A DNA stretch of 64,000 nucleotides from Mycolicibacterium sphagni (GTDB lineage: Bacteria; Actinomycetota; Actinomycetes; Mycobacteriales; Mycobacteriaceae). Below, piece after piece: positions 9,708 through 18,911 of the stretch. The DNA is taken from positions 558,742 through 622,741 of the forward strand of contig NZ_VBSB01000035.1 in NCBI RefSeq assembly GCF_013337765.1. The letters are read 5' to 3'. The first letter of the stretch is position 1, and each line of letters starts with the position of its first letter. Position numbers and translations under genes: made by a program. Under the pieces are notes generated by a model, which saw nothing but the letters and a program-made list of their open reading frames with translations, was not told where the DNA came from and did no database searches.

Positions 9708-11378
9708 GTGGCCAAGATCTTGTCCCGGCTGCGCCGTCGCGGCTCGGCCGAACCCGCAGAAGCCACTGAGGCCGACGCCGTCGTGGCGGACGGCGCAGAG
9801 GTCGCAGCGGATACCGAGGCCACCACCGAGCCCGTCGCGACCGCCGAGGCGCCTGCCAAATCCAGGTTCCAAGTGCCGCTGAAGTTCGGCGCCTGGCTGG
9901 GCCGGCCGATGACGTCGTTCCATCTGATCATCTCGGTGTCGGCGCTGCTGGTGACGCTCGGTCTGACCATGGTGTTGTCTGCCTCCGGCGTGCACTCCTA
10001 CGACGAGGACGGCTCACCGTGGGCGATCTTCGGCCGCCAGGTCCTGTGGACCGTGGTGGGTCTGATCGGATTCTGGATCGCGCTGCGGGTGCCGGTCAGT
10101 TTCCTGCGTAACACCGCCTTCGCCGCGTTCGCCGTCACGATCGTGATGCTCGTGCTGGTGCTGATCCCGGGTATTGGCCACGAATCCAACGGTTCTCGTG
10201 GCTGGTTCGTCGTCGCAGGCCTGTCGATGCAGCCGTCCGAGCTGACCAAGATCGCGTTCGCGATCTGGGGTGCGCACCTGCTGGCGACCCGGCGCCTGGA
10301 GCGCGCGTCGCTGCGGGAAATGCTGATCCCGCTGATTCCCGCGGCCGTGGTCGCCCTGGTGCTGATCGTCGCCCAGCCCGACCTCGGGCAGACCGTGTCG
10401 CTGGGCATCATCCTGCTGGCGCTGCTCTGGTACGCGGGCCTGCCGCTGAAGGTGTTCGTGAGCTCGCTGGCGGCCGCCGTCGGTGCGGCCGCGGTGCTGG
10501 CGGTCTCGGAGGGCTACCGCTCCGACCGGGTGCGGTCCTGGCTGGACCCGGGCGCCGACGCTCAGGGCTCGGGCTATCAGGCTCGTCAGGCCAAGTTCGC
10601 GCTGGCCAACGGCGGTGTCTTCGGTGACGGGCTGGGGCAGGGCACCGCGAAATGGAACTATCTGCCCAACGCGCACAACGACTTCATCTTCGCGATCATC
10701 GGCGAGGAGCTGGGCTACGTCGGTGCGTTCGGGCTGCTGGCCCTGTTCGGGCTGTTCGCCTACACCGGCATGCGGATCTCCAAGCGCTCGGCCGACCCGT
10801 TCTTGCGGTTGTTGACCGCCGCGGCCACGATGTGGGTGATCGGCCAGGTCTTCATCAACGTGGGATACGTCATCGGCCTGCTGCCTGTCACCGGTATTCA
10901 GCTTCCGCTCATCTCGGCGGGTGGAACATCAACGGCGACAACACTATTCATGATCGGACTGATGGCAAACGCCGCCCGTCACGAACCCGATGCGGTGGCC
11001 GCTCTGCGGGCTGGCCGCGAGGACCGGGTGAACCGGCTGCTGCGACTGCCACTGCCCGAGGCCTACGTGCCGTCGCGGGTGGAGGCGCTGCGCGACCGGC
11101 TGCGCACCAAGCCGGGGGACAAGTCCGCCAAGGCGGTTAAACCGGCCAAGCCGGCCCGGCAGGCCGCCAAGGCCGCCAAGCCGGCCAAGAAGTCGGCCCG
11201 CAAATCCCAGCCGGCTCGCGAACGTGCCCCTTTAGCTGCAAAAACCCGGACGGCCCAGCGACCCACCCGGCGCTCAGGGCATCATGGTGACGCTCCGCGT
11301 AACAGCGCGCAGCAGCCGAATGAGGGAAGCAGCCGGGCACGGCGGTCCCGCACATTGGAAGGTCAGCGTTACGGGTGA
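9708..11378 (+). CDS. ftsW: SEDS-family septal peptidoglycan polymerase FtsW
   Basis: Polytopic SEDS glycosyltransferase that polymerises lipid II at the septum together with PbpB. An Ala/Glu-rich cytoplasmic N-terminus of about 65 residues precedes roughly ten transmembrane helices. SEDS motifs are evident (MQPSELTKIA, AQPDLGQT, the NDFIFAIIGEELG loop with its catalytic Asp region, and LPLISAGGTS). After about residue 460 the protein carries a long Lys/Ala/Arg-rich cytoplasmic tail. Such a tail is characteristic of mycobacterial FtsW and known there to contact FtsZ. It starts with GTG and overlaps murG by 4 bp. Confidence 0.95.
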   Translation: MAKILSRLRRRGSAEPAEATEADAVVADGAEVAADTEATTEPVATAEAPAKSRFQVPLKFGAWLGRPMTSFHLIISVSALLVTLGLTMVLSASGVHSYDEDGSPWAIFGRQVLWTVVGLIGFWIALRVPVSFLRNTAFAAFAVTIVMLVLVLIPGIGHESNGSRGWFVVAGLSMQPSELTKIAFAIWGAHLLATRRLERASLREMLIPLIPAAVVALVLIVAQPDLGQTVSLGIILLALLWYAGLPLKVFVSSLAAAVGAAAVLAVSEGYRSDRVRSWLDPGADAQGSGYQARQAKFALANGGVFGDGLGQGTAKWNYLPNAHNDFIFAIIGEELGYVGAFGLLALFGLFAYTGMRISKRSADPFLRLLTAAATMWVIGQVFINVGYVIGLLPVTGIQLPLISAGGTSTATTLFMIGLMANAARHEPDAVAALRAGREDRVNRLLRLPLPEAYVPSRVEALRDRLRTKPGDKSAKAVKPAKPARQAAKAAKPAKKSARKSQPARERAPLAAKTRTAQRPTRRSGHHGDAPRNSAQQPNEGSSRARRSRTLEGQRYG

Positions 11379-12481
11379 GTGTCTCGGTGTCGGTCGTCCT
11401 TGCCGGTGGAGGTACCGCGGGACATGTCGAACCTGCCATGGCGGTTGCCGACGCACTGAGAACGCTCGACGCAGACATTCGCATCACCGCGCTGGGCACT
11501 TCGCGCGGACTGGAGACCCGGCTGGTGCCTGAGCGCGGCTACGACCTGGAACTCATCACGCCCGTGCCACTGCCGCGCAAACTCAACGGCGATCTCGTGC
11601 GCCTGCCGATGCGGGTGCGCCGGGCGGTGCGGGAAACCCGGGCCGTGCTCGACGGCGTCGACGCCGACGTGGTGATCGGCTTCGGTGGCTACGTGGCTGT
11701 TCCTGCCTATCTGGCGGCGCGTCACCGCGTTCCGGTCGTCGTGCACGAAGCCAACGCGCGCGCCGGTATCGCCAACAAACTCGGCGCCCGCAGCGCCCGC
11801 AGAGTGCTTGCCGCCGTGCCCGACTCGGGACTGCGGCACGCCGAGGTGGTCGGCATGCCGGTGCGGGCATCGATCACCTCCCTGGATCGTGCGGCACTGC
11901 GAGCCACCGCCCGCGAGTACTTCGGCTTCGCCGACGACGCCACGGTGCTGCTGGTGTTCGGCGGCTCGCAGGGCGCGGCCTCGATCAACCGCGCGGTGTC
12001 GGCCGCCGCGGCCGATCTGGCTGCCGCGGGCGTCTCGGTGCTGCACGCCCACGGCCCCAAGAACACCCTCGACCTGCGGTCCCCGCAGCCCGGCGAGCCG
12101 CCGTATCGCGCGGTGCCTTACCTGGACCGGATGGATTTGGCCTACGCCGCCGCCGACCTGGCGATCTGCCGGTCCGGGGCGATGACGGTGGCCGAGGTGT
12201 CCGCGGTCGGGCTGCCCGCGGTCTATGTGCCACTGCCGATCGGCAACGGTGAACAGCGGCTCAATGCGCTGCCGGTGGTGAATCCCGGTGGCGGCCTGCT
12301 GGTCGAGGACGCCCAGCTGACCCCGGCCTTCATCGCCCGCGAGGTGGCCGGGCTGCTCACCGATACGCCACGGCTGCAGGCCATGACCGCGGCCGCCGCG
12401 CTGGTCGGTCACCGCGACGCCGCCCAGCGGGTCGCCGAAGTGGCCCTGGACGTGGCCCGCACGGGGAAGGGCCGACGATGA
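11375..12481 (+). CDS. murG: Lipid II synthase MurG (GlcNAc transferase)
   Basis: Peripheral membrane GT-B glycosyltransferase that adds GlcNAc to lipid I, giving lipid II. The N-terminal glycine-rich loop GGGTAGHVEPAMA, the GFGGYV loop and the second donor-domain loop (FGGSQGA) are present. The PLPIGNGEQ stretch near the C-terminus matches the UDP-GlcNAc binding block. Length 368 residues is typical. It overlaps ftsW upstream and murC downstream by 4 bp each. Confidence 0.96.
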   Translation: MSVSVSVVLAGGGTAGHVEPAMAVADALRTLDADIRITALGTSRGLETRLVPERGYDLELITPVPLPRKLNGDLVRLPMRVRRAVRETRAVLDGVDADVVIGFGGYVAVPAYLAARHRVPVVVHEANARAGIANKLGARSARRVLAAVPDSGLRHAEVVGMPVRASITSLDRAALRATAREYFGFADDATVLLVFGGSQGAASINRAVSAAAADLAAAGVSVLHAHGPKNTLDLRSPQPGEPPYRAVPYLDRMDLAYAAADLAICRSGAMTVAEVSAVGLPAVYVPLPIGNGEQRLNALPVVNPGGGLLVEDAQLTPAFIAREVAGLLTDTPRLQAMTAAAALVGHRDAAQRVAEVALDVARTGKGRR

Positions 12482-13938
12482 CCGCGCAGAAGGCGCTGCC
12501 ACCCGAGTTGCAGCGGGTGCACATGGTCGGCATCGGCGGTGCCGGGATGTCCGGGATCGCCCGGATTCTGCTGGACCGCGGCGGCATGGTGTCGGGGTCC
12601 GACGCCAAGGAGTCCCGCGGGGTGGTGGCGTTGCGGGCGCGGGGTGCGGCGATCAGCATCGGCCACGACGCGGCCAATCTCGACCTGCTGCCCGGCGGCG
12701 CCACCGCGGTGATCACCACGCACGCCGCGATCCCGAAGACCAACCCCGAGCTGGTCGAGGCCCGCAGGCGCGGGATCCCGGTGATCCTGCGGCCGGTGGT
12801 GCTGGCCAAGCTCATGGCCGGCTACCGCACGCTGATGGTCACCGGTACGGCAGGCAAGACCACGACGACCTCGATGCTCATCGTCGCGTTGCAGCACACC
12901 GGTTTTGACCCCTCGTTCGCGGTCGGCGGCGACCTGGGGGAGGCCGGCACCAACGCCCACCACGGCAGCGGCACGTGTTTCGTGGCCGAGGCCGACGAGA
13001 GTGACGGTTCGCTGCTCGAATACACCCCGGACGTCGCGGTGGTCACCAATATCGAGCCCGATCACCTGGACTTCTTTGGGACCGCCGAGGCTTACACCGC
13101 GGTATTCGACGCCTTCGTCGAGCGACTGGCGCCGGGCGGGGTGTTGATCGCGTGCGCCGACGACGTCGGTGCCGCCGCACTGGCCGATCGTTCTGCGGAG
13201 CAAGGCATCCGAGTGCTGCGCTATGGCAGCTCGCCGGATGGTGCCGCGGTGGCTGGCCTGGCGGCGACACTTCTCAGTTGGGAACAACAGGGCACTAATG
13301 CGTTGGCGCACATTGCACTTGCGGGCGAGCCGTATCCGCGGGCCATGCGCCTGGCGGTGCCGGGCAGGCATATGGCGTTGAACGCACTGGCCGCGTTGTT
13401 GGCGGCGATCGAGGCGGGCGCTTCGGTGGACGGCATCCTCGATGGGCTTGCCGGATTCGAGGGTGTGCGCAGGCGATTCGAGTTGGTGGGCACAAGCGAC
13501 GGCGTGCGGGTCTTCGACGACTACGCCCATCATCCTACGAAGGTCCGCGCCGCGCTGGCGGCGTTGCGCACGCTGGCCCGCCAGGGTGAGACGACCCATG
13601 CGGGGGCGGGTCGTGCCATCGTCGTCTTCCAACCTCACTTATACTCGCGGACAAAGATTTTCGCGCGTGAGTTTGGTGAGGCCCTCAGTGATGCAGACCG
13701 GGTCTTCGTCCTGGATGTCTACGGTGCCCGTGAACAACCGATTGCGGGCGTCAGCGGTGCGACGATCGCCGACCACGTCAGTGTCGAGGTCACCTACATT
13801 CCTGACTTCTCGGCCGTCGCTGAACAGGTGGCCGCTGTAGCCCGGCCGGGTGATGTGGTGGTCACCATGGGTGCCGGCGACGTGACGATGCTCGGCCAGG
13901 AGATCCTGACGGCGTTGCACGCCAAGGGGAATCGATGA
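12478..13938 (+). CDS. murC: UDP-MurNAc:L-alanine ligase MurC
   Basis: Adds L-alanine to UDP-MurNAc, the first Mur ligase step. N-terminal MVGIGGAGMSG (Rossmann/UDP binding), central EADESDGSLLEY and TNIEPDHLDFFG, and C-terminal DDYAHHPTKV and FQPHLYSRT are all MurC signatures. The ATP loop reads VTGTAGKTTTT; the usual MurC form is GTHGKT, so a histidine is replaced by alanine here while the catalytic Lys-Thr is kept. Length 486 residues. It overlaps murG and ftsQ by 4 bp. Confidence 0.95.
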   Translation: MTAQKALPPELQRVHMVGIGGAGMSGIARILLDRGGMVSGSDAKESRGVVALRARGAAISIGHDAANLDLLPGGATAVITTHAAIPKTNPELVEARRRGIPVILRPVVLAKLMAGYRTLMVTGTAGKTTTTSMLIVALQHTGFDPSFAVGGDLGEAGTNAHHGSGTCFVAEADESDGSLLEYTPDVAVVTNIEPDHLDFFGTAEAYTAVFDAFVERLAPGGVLIACADDVGAAALADRSAEQGIRVLRYGSSPDGAAVAGLAATLLSWEQQGTNALAHIALAGEPYPRAMRLAVPGRHMALNALAALLAAIEAGASVDGILDGLAGFEGVRRRFELVGTSDGVRVFDDYAHHPTKVRAALAALRTLARQGETTHAGAGRAIVVFQPHLYSRTKIFAREFGEALSDADRVFVLDVYGAREQPIAGVSGATIADHVSVEVTYIPDFSAVAEQVAAVARPGDVVVTMGAGDVTMLGQEILTALHAKGNR

Positions 13939-14933
13939 GCGGGGATGAGGACGAGGCCGCACCCGAGGCGCCCGCCGAGGACGCCCCCATCCTGGCCAAA
14001 CCGACAAACGGCAGCGAAAGTGCGGGTGAAGACGTGCAGAACGTCGATCTCGACGAGCCGGATCTCGACGAGGCGGAGGCCGCAGAACCCGAGGCCGACA
14101 AACCAGAACCAGAGGATCTCGAAGGTCCTCGCATGCGGGAACGCCGCGAGCGTGCCGAACGGCGCGCCGCGCAAGCCCGCGCAACCGCGATCGAAGATGC
14201 CCGCCGCGAGGCCAAGCGGAAGGTTCGCGGCCAGACCGTCGAAGCCCCGAAAGCCTTGGGCAAGAGGGCCGTTCGCGGCCTGAAGCTGCTCACCTGGCTG
14301 ATCGTGCTGACCATCGTCAGCGTCGCGCTGGGTCTGATCCTTTATTTCACCCCGGTCATGTCGGCCCGCTCGCTGGTGATCACCGGGATCGGGGCGGTCA
14401 CCCGCGAGGAGGTCGTCGACGCCGCGAAGGTCGCACTCGGCACCCCGCTGCTGCAGATCAACACCGACCAGGTGGCCGACCGGGTCGCCGGTATCCGACG
14501 GGTGGCCAGCGCGCGCGTGCAGCGGGAGTACCCGTCGACGGTGCGGATCACCATCGTCGAGCGCATCCCGATCGTGGTGAAGGATTATCCCGACGGGCCG
14601 CACCTGTTCGACCGCGACGGCGTCGATTTCGCAACCGCGCCGCCCCCGCCAGGGCTGCCCTATATCGACGTCGACCACCCGGGTCCGACCGATCAGCCGA
14701 CCAGGGCCGCACTCGAAGTGATGACGGCGCTGCGACCCGAAGTGGTGGCTCAGGTCAGCCGGGTGGCCGCGCCGTCGGTGGCGTCGGTGACGCTGACGCT
14801 GACCGACGGCCGCACCGTGGTGTGGGGGACCACCGACCGCACCGACGAGAAGGCCGAGAAGCTGGCCGCCCTGCTGACTCAGCCGGGCAAGGTCTACGAC
14901 GTCTCCAGCCCGGACCTGCCCACCGTCAAGTGA
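13935..14933 (+). CDS. ftsQ: Cell division protein FtsQ (POTRA domain)
   Basis: Bitopic divisome protein of the FtsQ/DivIB family that bridges FtsL-like and FtsW/PbpB components. The first 110 residues are acidic then strongly basic and cytoplasmic. One transmembrane helix follows (about 116-138, around LTWLIVLTIVSVALGL). The POTRA domain begins at SARSLVITGIGAVTREEV, and the FtsQ/DivIB beta domain continues to the end. Length 332 residues, with the long N-terminus typical of mycobacteria. It starts inside the murC stop and is followed by a 190-bp gap before ftsZ. Confidence 0.94.
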   Translation: MSGDEDEAAPEAPAEDAPILAKPTNGSESAGEDVQNVDLDEPDLDEAEAAEPEADKPEPEDLEGPRMRERRERAERRAAQARATAIEDARREAKRKVRGQTVEAPKALGKRAVRGLKLLTWLIVLTIVSVALGLILYFTPVMSARSLVITGIGAVTREEVVDAAKVALGTPLLQINTDQVADRVAGIRRVASARVQREYPSTVRITIVERIPIVVKDYPDGPHLFDRDGVDFATAPPPPGLPYIDVDHPGPTDQPTRAALEVMTALRPEVVAQVSRVAAPSVASVTLTLTDGRTVVWGTTDRTDEKAEKLAALLTQPGKVYDVSSPDLPTVK

Positions 14934-15123
14934 GCCGGTGGCATCGGCGCGGGCGACAAATTCGCCGCGACACGTCGGCGCGCCTCCCCAAATCAGCACC
15001 CACCGGCCATACCGTTCTGTTTGCGCGGCACTACTTGACATAACTCTAAGCCTCTGGTTGAGGTTGAGGGTTTGCCCAAGGAGAGTCGCAGGACCCGATC
15101 CCCACTTGGGAGGAAGACAGACG
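14934..15123 (+). promoter_or_regulatory. ftsQ-ftsZ intergenic promoter region
   Basis: This 190-bp gap is the longest in the cluster up to ftsZ and carries no ORF of its own. A good -35 hexamer TTGACA lies at 15035-15040, followed by an A/T-rich patch. The best position for a -10, 17 bases later, is poor, so the exact start is uncertain. A strong ribosome binding site, GGGAGGA at 15108-15114, stands 9 bases before the ftsZ ATG and decides that start. Separate ftsZ promoters in this gap are known in other mycobacteria; here they are inferred. Confidence 0.5.
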
Positions 15124-16281
15124 ATGACCCCCCCGCATAACTACCTCGCCGTCATCAAGGTCGTTGGCATCGGCGGCGGCGGTGTCAACGCCGTCAACCG
15201 AATGATCGAGCAGGGACTCAAGGGCGTGGAGTTCATCGCGATCAACACCGACGCTCAGGCGCTGTTGATGAGCGACGCCGACGTCAAGCTCGACGTCGGC
15301 CGTGAATCCACCCGTGGCCTGGGCGCGGGCGCCGACCCCGAAGTCGGCCGTAAGGCAGCCGAAGACGCCAAGGACGAGATCGAGGAGCTGCTGCGCGGCG
15401 CCGACATGGTGTTCGTCACCGCAGGTGAGGGCGGCGGCACCGGCACCGGCGGTGCACCCGTGGTGGCCACCATCGCCCGCAAGCTCGGCGCGCTGACCGT
15501 CGGCGTCGTCACCCGGCCGTTCTCCTTCGAGGGCAAGCGTCGCTCGAACCAGGCCGAGAACGGCATCCAGTCGCTGCGCGAAAGCTGCGACACCCTGATC
15601 GTCATCCCGAACGACCGGCTGCTGCAGATGGGCGATGCCCAGGTCTCGTTGATGGACGCGTTCCGCAGCGCCGACGAGGTGCTGCTCAACGGTGTGCAGG
15701 GCATCACCGACCTGATCACCACCCCGGGCCTGATCAACGTCGACTTCGCCGACGTCAAGGGCGTCATGAGCGGCGCGGGCACCGCCCTGATGGGCATCGG
15801 CTCGGCCCGCGGTGACGGCCGTGCTCTCAAGGCTGCCGAAATCGCGATCAACTCGCCGCTGCTGGAAGCATCGATGGAAGGCGCCCAGGGCGTGCTGCTG
15901 TCGGTGGCCGGCGGCAGCGACCTCGGTCTGTTCGAGATCAACGAGGCCGCCTCGCTGGTACAGGAGGCCGCGCACGCCGAGGCCAACATCATCTTCGGAA
16001 CGGTGATCGACGACTCGCTCGGCGACGAGGTCCGGGTCACGGTCATCGCCGCCGGCTTCGAGTCGGCCAGCCCCGGCCGCAAGCCCATCGTCGGGGGAGC
16101 GACCACCGGCGCCCAGCCCATCGCACCCGGTGCGGCGGGCAAGCTCAGCTCCTCGCTCTTCGATCCGAGCGATGCCGCCAGCGTGCCGGTGCACACCAAC
16201 GGCGCGACGGTGCGAATTGGTGGCGGCGACGACGGCATCTCCGACGACGACGTCGATGTGCCGCCGTTCATGCGGCACTGA
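15124..16281 (+). CDS. ftsZ: Cell division GTPase FtsZ
   Basis: Tubulin-like GTPase that forms the Z-ring and recruits the divisome. The N-terminal VVGIGGGGVNAVNRM and the tubulin G-box GEGGGTGTGGAP near residue 103 bind GTP. NVDFADVKGVMSGAG supplies the T7 loop for GTP hydrolysis. The C-terminal linker ends in DDVDVPPFMRH, the conserved tail that binds SepF/FtsW. The frame is open further upstream (to 14938), but the start at 15124 gives MTPPHNYLAVIKVVG, as in other mycobacterial FtsZ, and has the strong ribosome binding site. 385 residues. Confidence 0.98.
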   Translation: MTPPHNYLAVIKVVGIGGGGVNAVNRMIEQGLKGVEFIAINTDAQALLMSDADVKLDVGRESTRGLGAGADPEVGRKAAEDAKDEIEELLRGADMVFVTAGEGGGTGTGGAPVVATIARKLGALTVGVVTRPFSFEGKRRSNQAENGIQSLRESCDTLIVIPNDRLLQMGDAQVSLMDAFRSADEVLLNGVQGITDLITTPGLINVDFADVKGVMSGAGTALMGIGSARGDGRALKAAEIAINSPLLEASMEGAQGVLLSVAGGSDLGLFEINEAASLVQEAAHAEANIIFGTVIDDSLGDEVRVTVIAAGFESASPGRKPIVGGATTGAQPIAPGAAGKLSSSLFDPSDAASVPVHTNGATVRIGGGDDGISDDDVDVPPFMRH

Positions 16282-16310
16282 CCCGTCGTCACGCCCGGAT
16301 ACTGGGTTTT

Positions 16311-17018
16311 GTGACTGTTCGCATCCGTCGTGTGACCACCACCCGTGCCGGTGGCGTCTCGGTGCCGCCGTTCGACACCTTCAATCTCGGTGACCACGTC
16401 GGTGACGACCCCAACGCTGTCGCGGCCAACCGCAAACGGCTGGCCGCAGCGATCAAGCTCCCCGACGATCACGTGATCTGGATGAACCAGACGCACAGCT
16501 CGCATGTCGTCGTCGTCGACGAACCCCGCACCGACGCCGTCGACGACACCGATGCCCTGGTGACCACCACACCGGGACTGGCCCTGGCCGTGGTGACCGC
16601 CGATTGTGTTCCGGTGCTGATGGCCGACTCCCGCGCGGGCGTGGTGGCCGCGGTTCACGCCGGTCGGGTCGGTGCCGCCGATGGCGTGGTGCTGCGTGCT
16701 TTGGAATCCATGCTGGCCAAGGGCGCGCGCGCCGAGGACATCTCGGTGCTGCTGGGCCCGTCGGTCAGCGGCGCCAACTATGAGGTGCCCGCGACGATGG
16801 CCGCCGACGTCGAAGCCCGGCTGCCCGGGAGCCGGACCAGGACCTCGCGTGGCACACCGGGACTGGACCTGCGGGCCGGAATTGTGCGGCAACTAGTAGG
16901 TGCGGGGGTGCAGGCCATCGACGCCGACCCGCGCTGCACGGTCGCCGACAAGAATTTGTTCAGCCACCGGCGAGGTGCCCCGACCGGCCGGCTGGCCTGT
17001 CTGGTGTGGATGGAATGA
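16311..17018 (+). CDS. pgeF: Peptidoglycan editing factor PgeF (YfiH/laccase-domain protein)
   Basis: Cytoplasmic zinc-site protein of the YfiH/PgeF family (old name polyphenol oxidase), known in E. coli to remove UDP-MurNAc carrying L-Ser in place of L-Ala. The conserved His/Cys blocks are seen: NQTHSSHV, VVTADCVPVLMAD and VAAVHAGR. The canonical HAGWRG reads HAGRVG here. 235 residues is usual. GTG start 29 bp after ftsZ; its stop overlaps the YggS-type gene. A place right after ftsZ is conserved in actinobacteria and fits a quality-control role for MurC products. Confidence 0.88.
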   Translation: MTVRIRRVTTTRAGGVSVPPFDTFNLGDHVGDDPNAVAANRKRLAAAIKLPDDHVIWMNQTHSSHVVVVDEPRTDAVDDTDALVTTTPGLALAVVTADCVPVLMADSRAGVVAAVHAGRVGAADGVVLRALESMLAKGARAEDISVLLGPSVSGANYEVPATMAADVEARLPGSRTRTSRGTPGLDLRAGIVRQLVGAGVQAIDADPRCTVADKNLFSHRRGAPTGRLACLVWME

Positions 17019-17761
17019 CGGGCGCGGCGACCCGGGAAGCCGATCTCGCGACCGCCCTGGCCGCGCTACAGGACCGGCTCGCGGATGCGGCGAAGGCCGC
17101 CGGCCGTGACCTCAACGACATCGAGCTGCTGCCGATCACCAAGTTCTTCCCGGCCACCGACGTCGCGATCCTGTGGCGGCTGGGCTGCCGGGCCTTCGGC
17201 GAATCCCGCGAACAGGAAGCCTCGGCCAAGATCGCCGAGTTCGGCGAACTCACCGGCGCGCCGGACGTGCGGTGGGACATGGTCGGTCAGATCCAGAGCA
17301 ACAAGGCCAAAGCCGTTGCCGCATGGGCGGATACCGTGCACTCGCTGAGTACCGCCAAGGTGGCGGCTGCGCTGGATCGCGGCGCCGCGCACGCCATCGA
17401 CGAAGGTATAAGGACGGCACCGGTGCGGGTGTTCGTCCAGATCAGCCTCGATGGGGACACCTCGCGCGGTGGGGTGGACGTCGGCGATCCCGACGCCGTC
17501 GACGCACTGTGCGCCGCGGTCGACGACGCCGGGGCGCTGCAGTTGGTGGGGCTGATGGCCATCCCGCCGCTGGGGGTCGACGCCGACACCGCATTCGCGG
17601 CGCTGGCCGCCGAGCATCGCCGCGTTGTGCACAACCACCCCGACGCGACAGAGCTGTCGGCGGGGATGTCCGGTGACCTGGAAGCTGCAGTGCGACACGG
17701 TTCGACGTGTGTGCGTGTCGGTACCGCGCTTATGGGACAACGTCCTCTAACGTCTCCCTGA
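17015..17761 (+). CDS. YggS/ProSC-family pyridoxal-phosphate homeostasis protein
   Basis: Alanine-racemase-fold PLP-binding protein that maintains PLP homeostasis and has no known enzymatic activity. The PLP lysine is in LLPITKFFP, and WDMVGQIQSNKAK is the YggS signature (usually H-G-Q-Q-K). The C-terminal LSAGMSGDLEAAVRHGSTCVR and G(T)ALMG phosphate-binding segments are clear. I chose the ATG at 17015 because it overlaps the pgeF stop (ATGA); a GTG at 17006 would add three residues. About 248 residues. Confidence 0.9.
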   Translation: MTGAATREADLATALAALQDRLADAAKAAGRDLNDIELLPITKFFPATDVAILWRLGCRAFGESREQEASAKIAEFGELTGAPDVRWDMVGQIQSNKAKAVAAWADTVHSLSTAKVAAALDRGAAHAIDEGIRTAPVRVFVQISLDGDTSRGGVDVGDPDAVDALCAAVDDAGALQLVGLMAIPPLGVDADTAFAALAAEHRRVVHNHPDATELSAGMSGDLEAAVRHGSTCVRVGTALMGQRPLTSP

Positions 17762-17825
17762 GTAGTCACTCCAGTCACATCTTCATCACAGACACCGAAC
17801 TTCACGCTTTCAGAAGGGTCCAGCG

Positions 17826-18497
17826 ATGAGCACTCTCCACAAGGTCAAGGCCTACTTCGGCATGGCGCCTTCGGACGATTACGACGACGAGTACTACGAC
17901 GATGACGACCGTGGCGCTCACCGCGGCTACGCCCGCCGTGACCGCTTCGCCGACGACGAATACGAGCGCCCGGGCCGCTACGAGGACCGCGATCCGCGGC
18001 TGGCTCGCGAGTACGACGACCCGCGCGACGCGGACTACGCGCCGACCGGTGGCTTCCGCGCCCAGTACGGCGACGAGCCGCGGTTCCGCCCGTGCGACTT
18101 CGAGCACCCGCACGACATGCCGCGCGCGTCCCGGTTCGGTGCACTGCGCGGCTCGACGCGAGGCGCCCTGGCGATGGACCCCCGCCGGATGGCCGAACTG
18201 TTCGAAGCCGGCAGCCCGCTGTCGAAGATCACCACGCTGCGGCCCAAGGATTACAGCGAGGCCCGCACCATCGGCGAGCGCTTCCGCGACGGCCAGCCGG
18301 TGATCATGGACCTGGTCTCGATGGACAATGCCGACGCCAAGCGGCTGGTCGACTTCGCTGCCGGGCTGGCCTTCGCCCTGCGCGGGTCTTTCGACAAGGT
18401 GGCCACCAAGGTGTTCCTGCTGTCGCCGGCCGACGTCGACGTCAGCGCCGAGGAGCGCCGCCGGATCGCCGAAGCGGGTTTCTACAGCTACCAGTAA
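17826..18497 (+). CDS. sepF: Cell division protein SepF
   Basis: Membrane-associated FtsZ anchor, essential for Z-ring assembly in bacteria without FtsA. The N-terminal MSTLHKVKAYFGMAPSDDY is the amphipathic membrane-targeting helix. An acidic Asp/Tyr/Arg-rich linker (to about residue 120) follows. The SepF core domain carries KITTLRPKDYSEARTIGERF, PVIMDLVSMDNADAKRLVDF and the closing VFLLSP. 223 residues is normal for mycobacteria. A ribosome-binding GAAGGG lies about 10 bases before the ATG. Confidence 0.96.
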   Translation: MSTLHKVKAYFGMAPSDDYDDEYYDDDDRGAHRGYARRDRFADDEYERPGRYEDRDPRLAREYDDPRDADYAPTGGFRAQYGDEPRFRPCDFEHPHDMPRASRFGALRGSTRGALAMDPRRMAELFEAGSPLSKITTLRPKDYSEARTIGERFRDGQPVIMDLVSMDNADAKRLVDFAAGLAFALRGSFDKVATKVFLLSPADVDVSAEERRRIAEAGFYSYQ

Positions 18498-18513
18498 GCG
18501 GGCTGACGGCTCG

Positions 18514-18528
18514 GTGTGCGGAGCACAC
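18514..18528 (+). terminator. Hairpin after sepF, possible weak terminator
   Basis: GTGTGC-GGA-GCACAC is a perfect 6-bp inverted repeat 16 bases after the sepF stop. No T-run follows, so if it ends transcription it would be a non-canonical terminator; it may equally only stabilise the 3' end. Confidence 0.3.
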
Positions 18529-18620
18529 TGAATGGCTTAGGTAGGCTGACGACGTCGCTCCGGGTCAATCCAGCGATATTGCCAATGTCACATCCGCTGT
18601 TGATTAAGGACCGGCTCTAG

Positions 18621-18911
18621 TTGTCGCTGTTCTTCGAAATTCTGGGCTTCGCGCTGTTCGTCTTCTGGCTGCTGCTGATCGCCCGGGTAGTCGTCGAGTT
18701 CATCCGCTCGTTCAGCCGAGACTGGCACCCGCGTGGGTTCACCGTCGTGATCCTCGAGCTGATCATGACGATCACCGACCCACCGGTGAAGCTGTTACGT
18801 CGACTTATCCCACAGTTGACGATCGGCGCCGTCCGGTTCGACCTGTCGATCATGGTTCTGCTGCTGGTGGCCTTCATCGGTATGCAGCTGGCTTTCGGCG
18901 CGGCCGCATAG
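18621..18911 (+). CDS. YggT-family membrane protein
   Basis: Small integral membrane protein of 96 residues with two hydrophobic helices (about 3-25 around FEILGFALFVFWLLLI, and 70-92 around FDLSIMVLLLVAFIGM). A short loop between them contains the YggT signature DPPVKLLRRLIP. The family lies between sepF and divIVA in many Gram-positives and is linked to division or osmotic tolerance; its biochemical role is unknown. The start is a TTG at 18621, directly after an in-frame TAG. The codons read cleanly and the position is conserved. Confidence 0.85.
   Translation: MSLFFEILGFALFVFWLLLIARVVVEFIRSFSRDWHPRGFTVVILELIMTITDPPVKLLRRLIPQLTIGAVRFDLSIMVLLLVAFIGMQLAFGAAA

Noticed and set aside
14938..15123. 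N-terminal extension of FtsZ by 62 residues
   Set aside because: FtsZ sequences begin MTPPHNYLAVIKVVG at 15124 with a strong GGAGG; the upstream part holds the promoter region.
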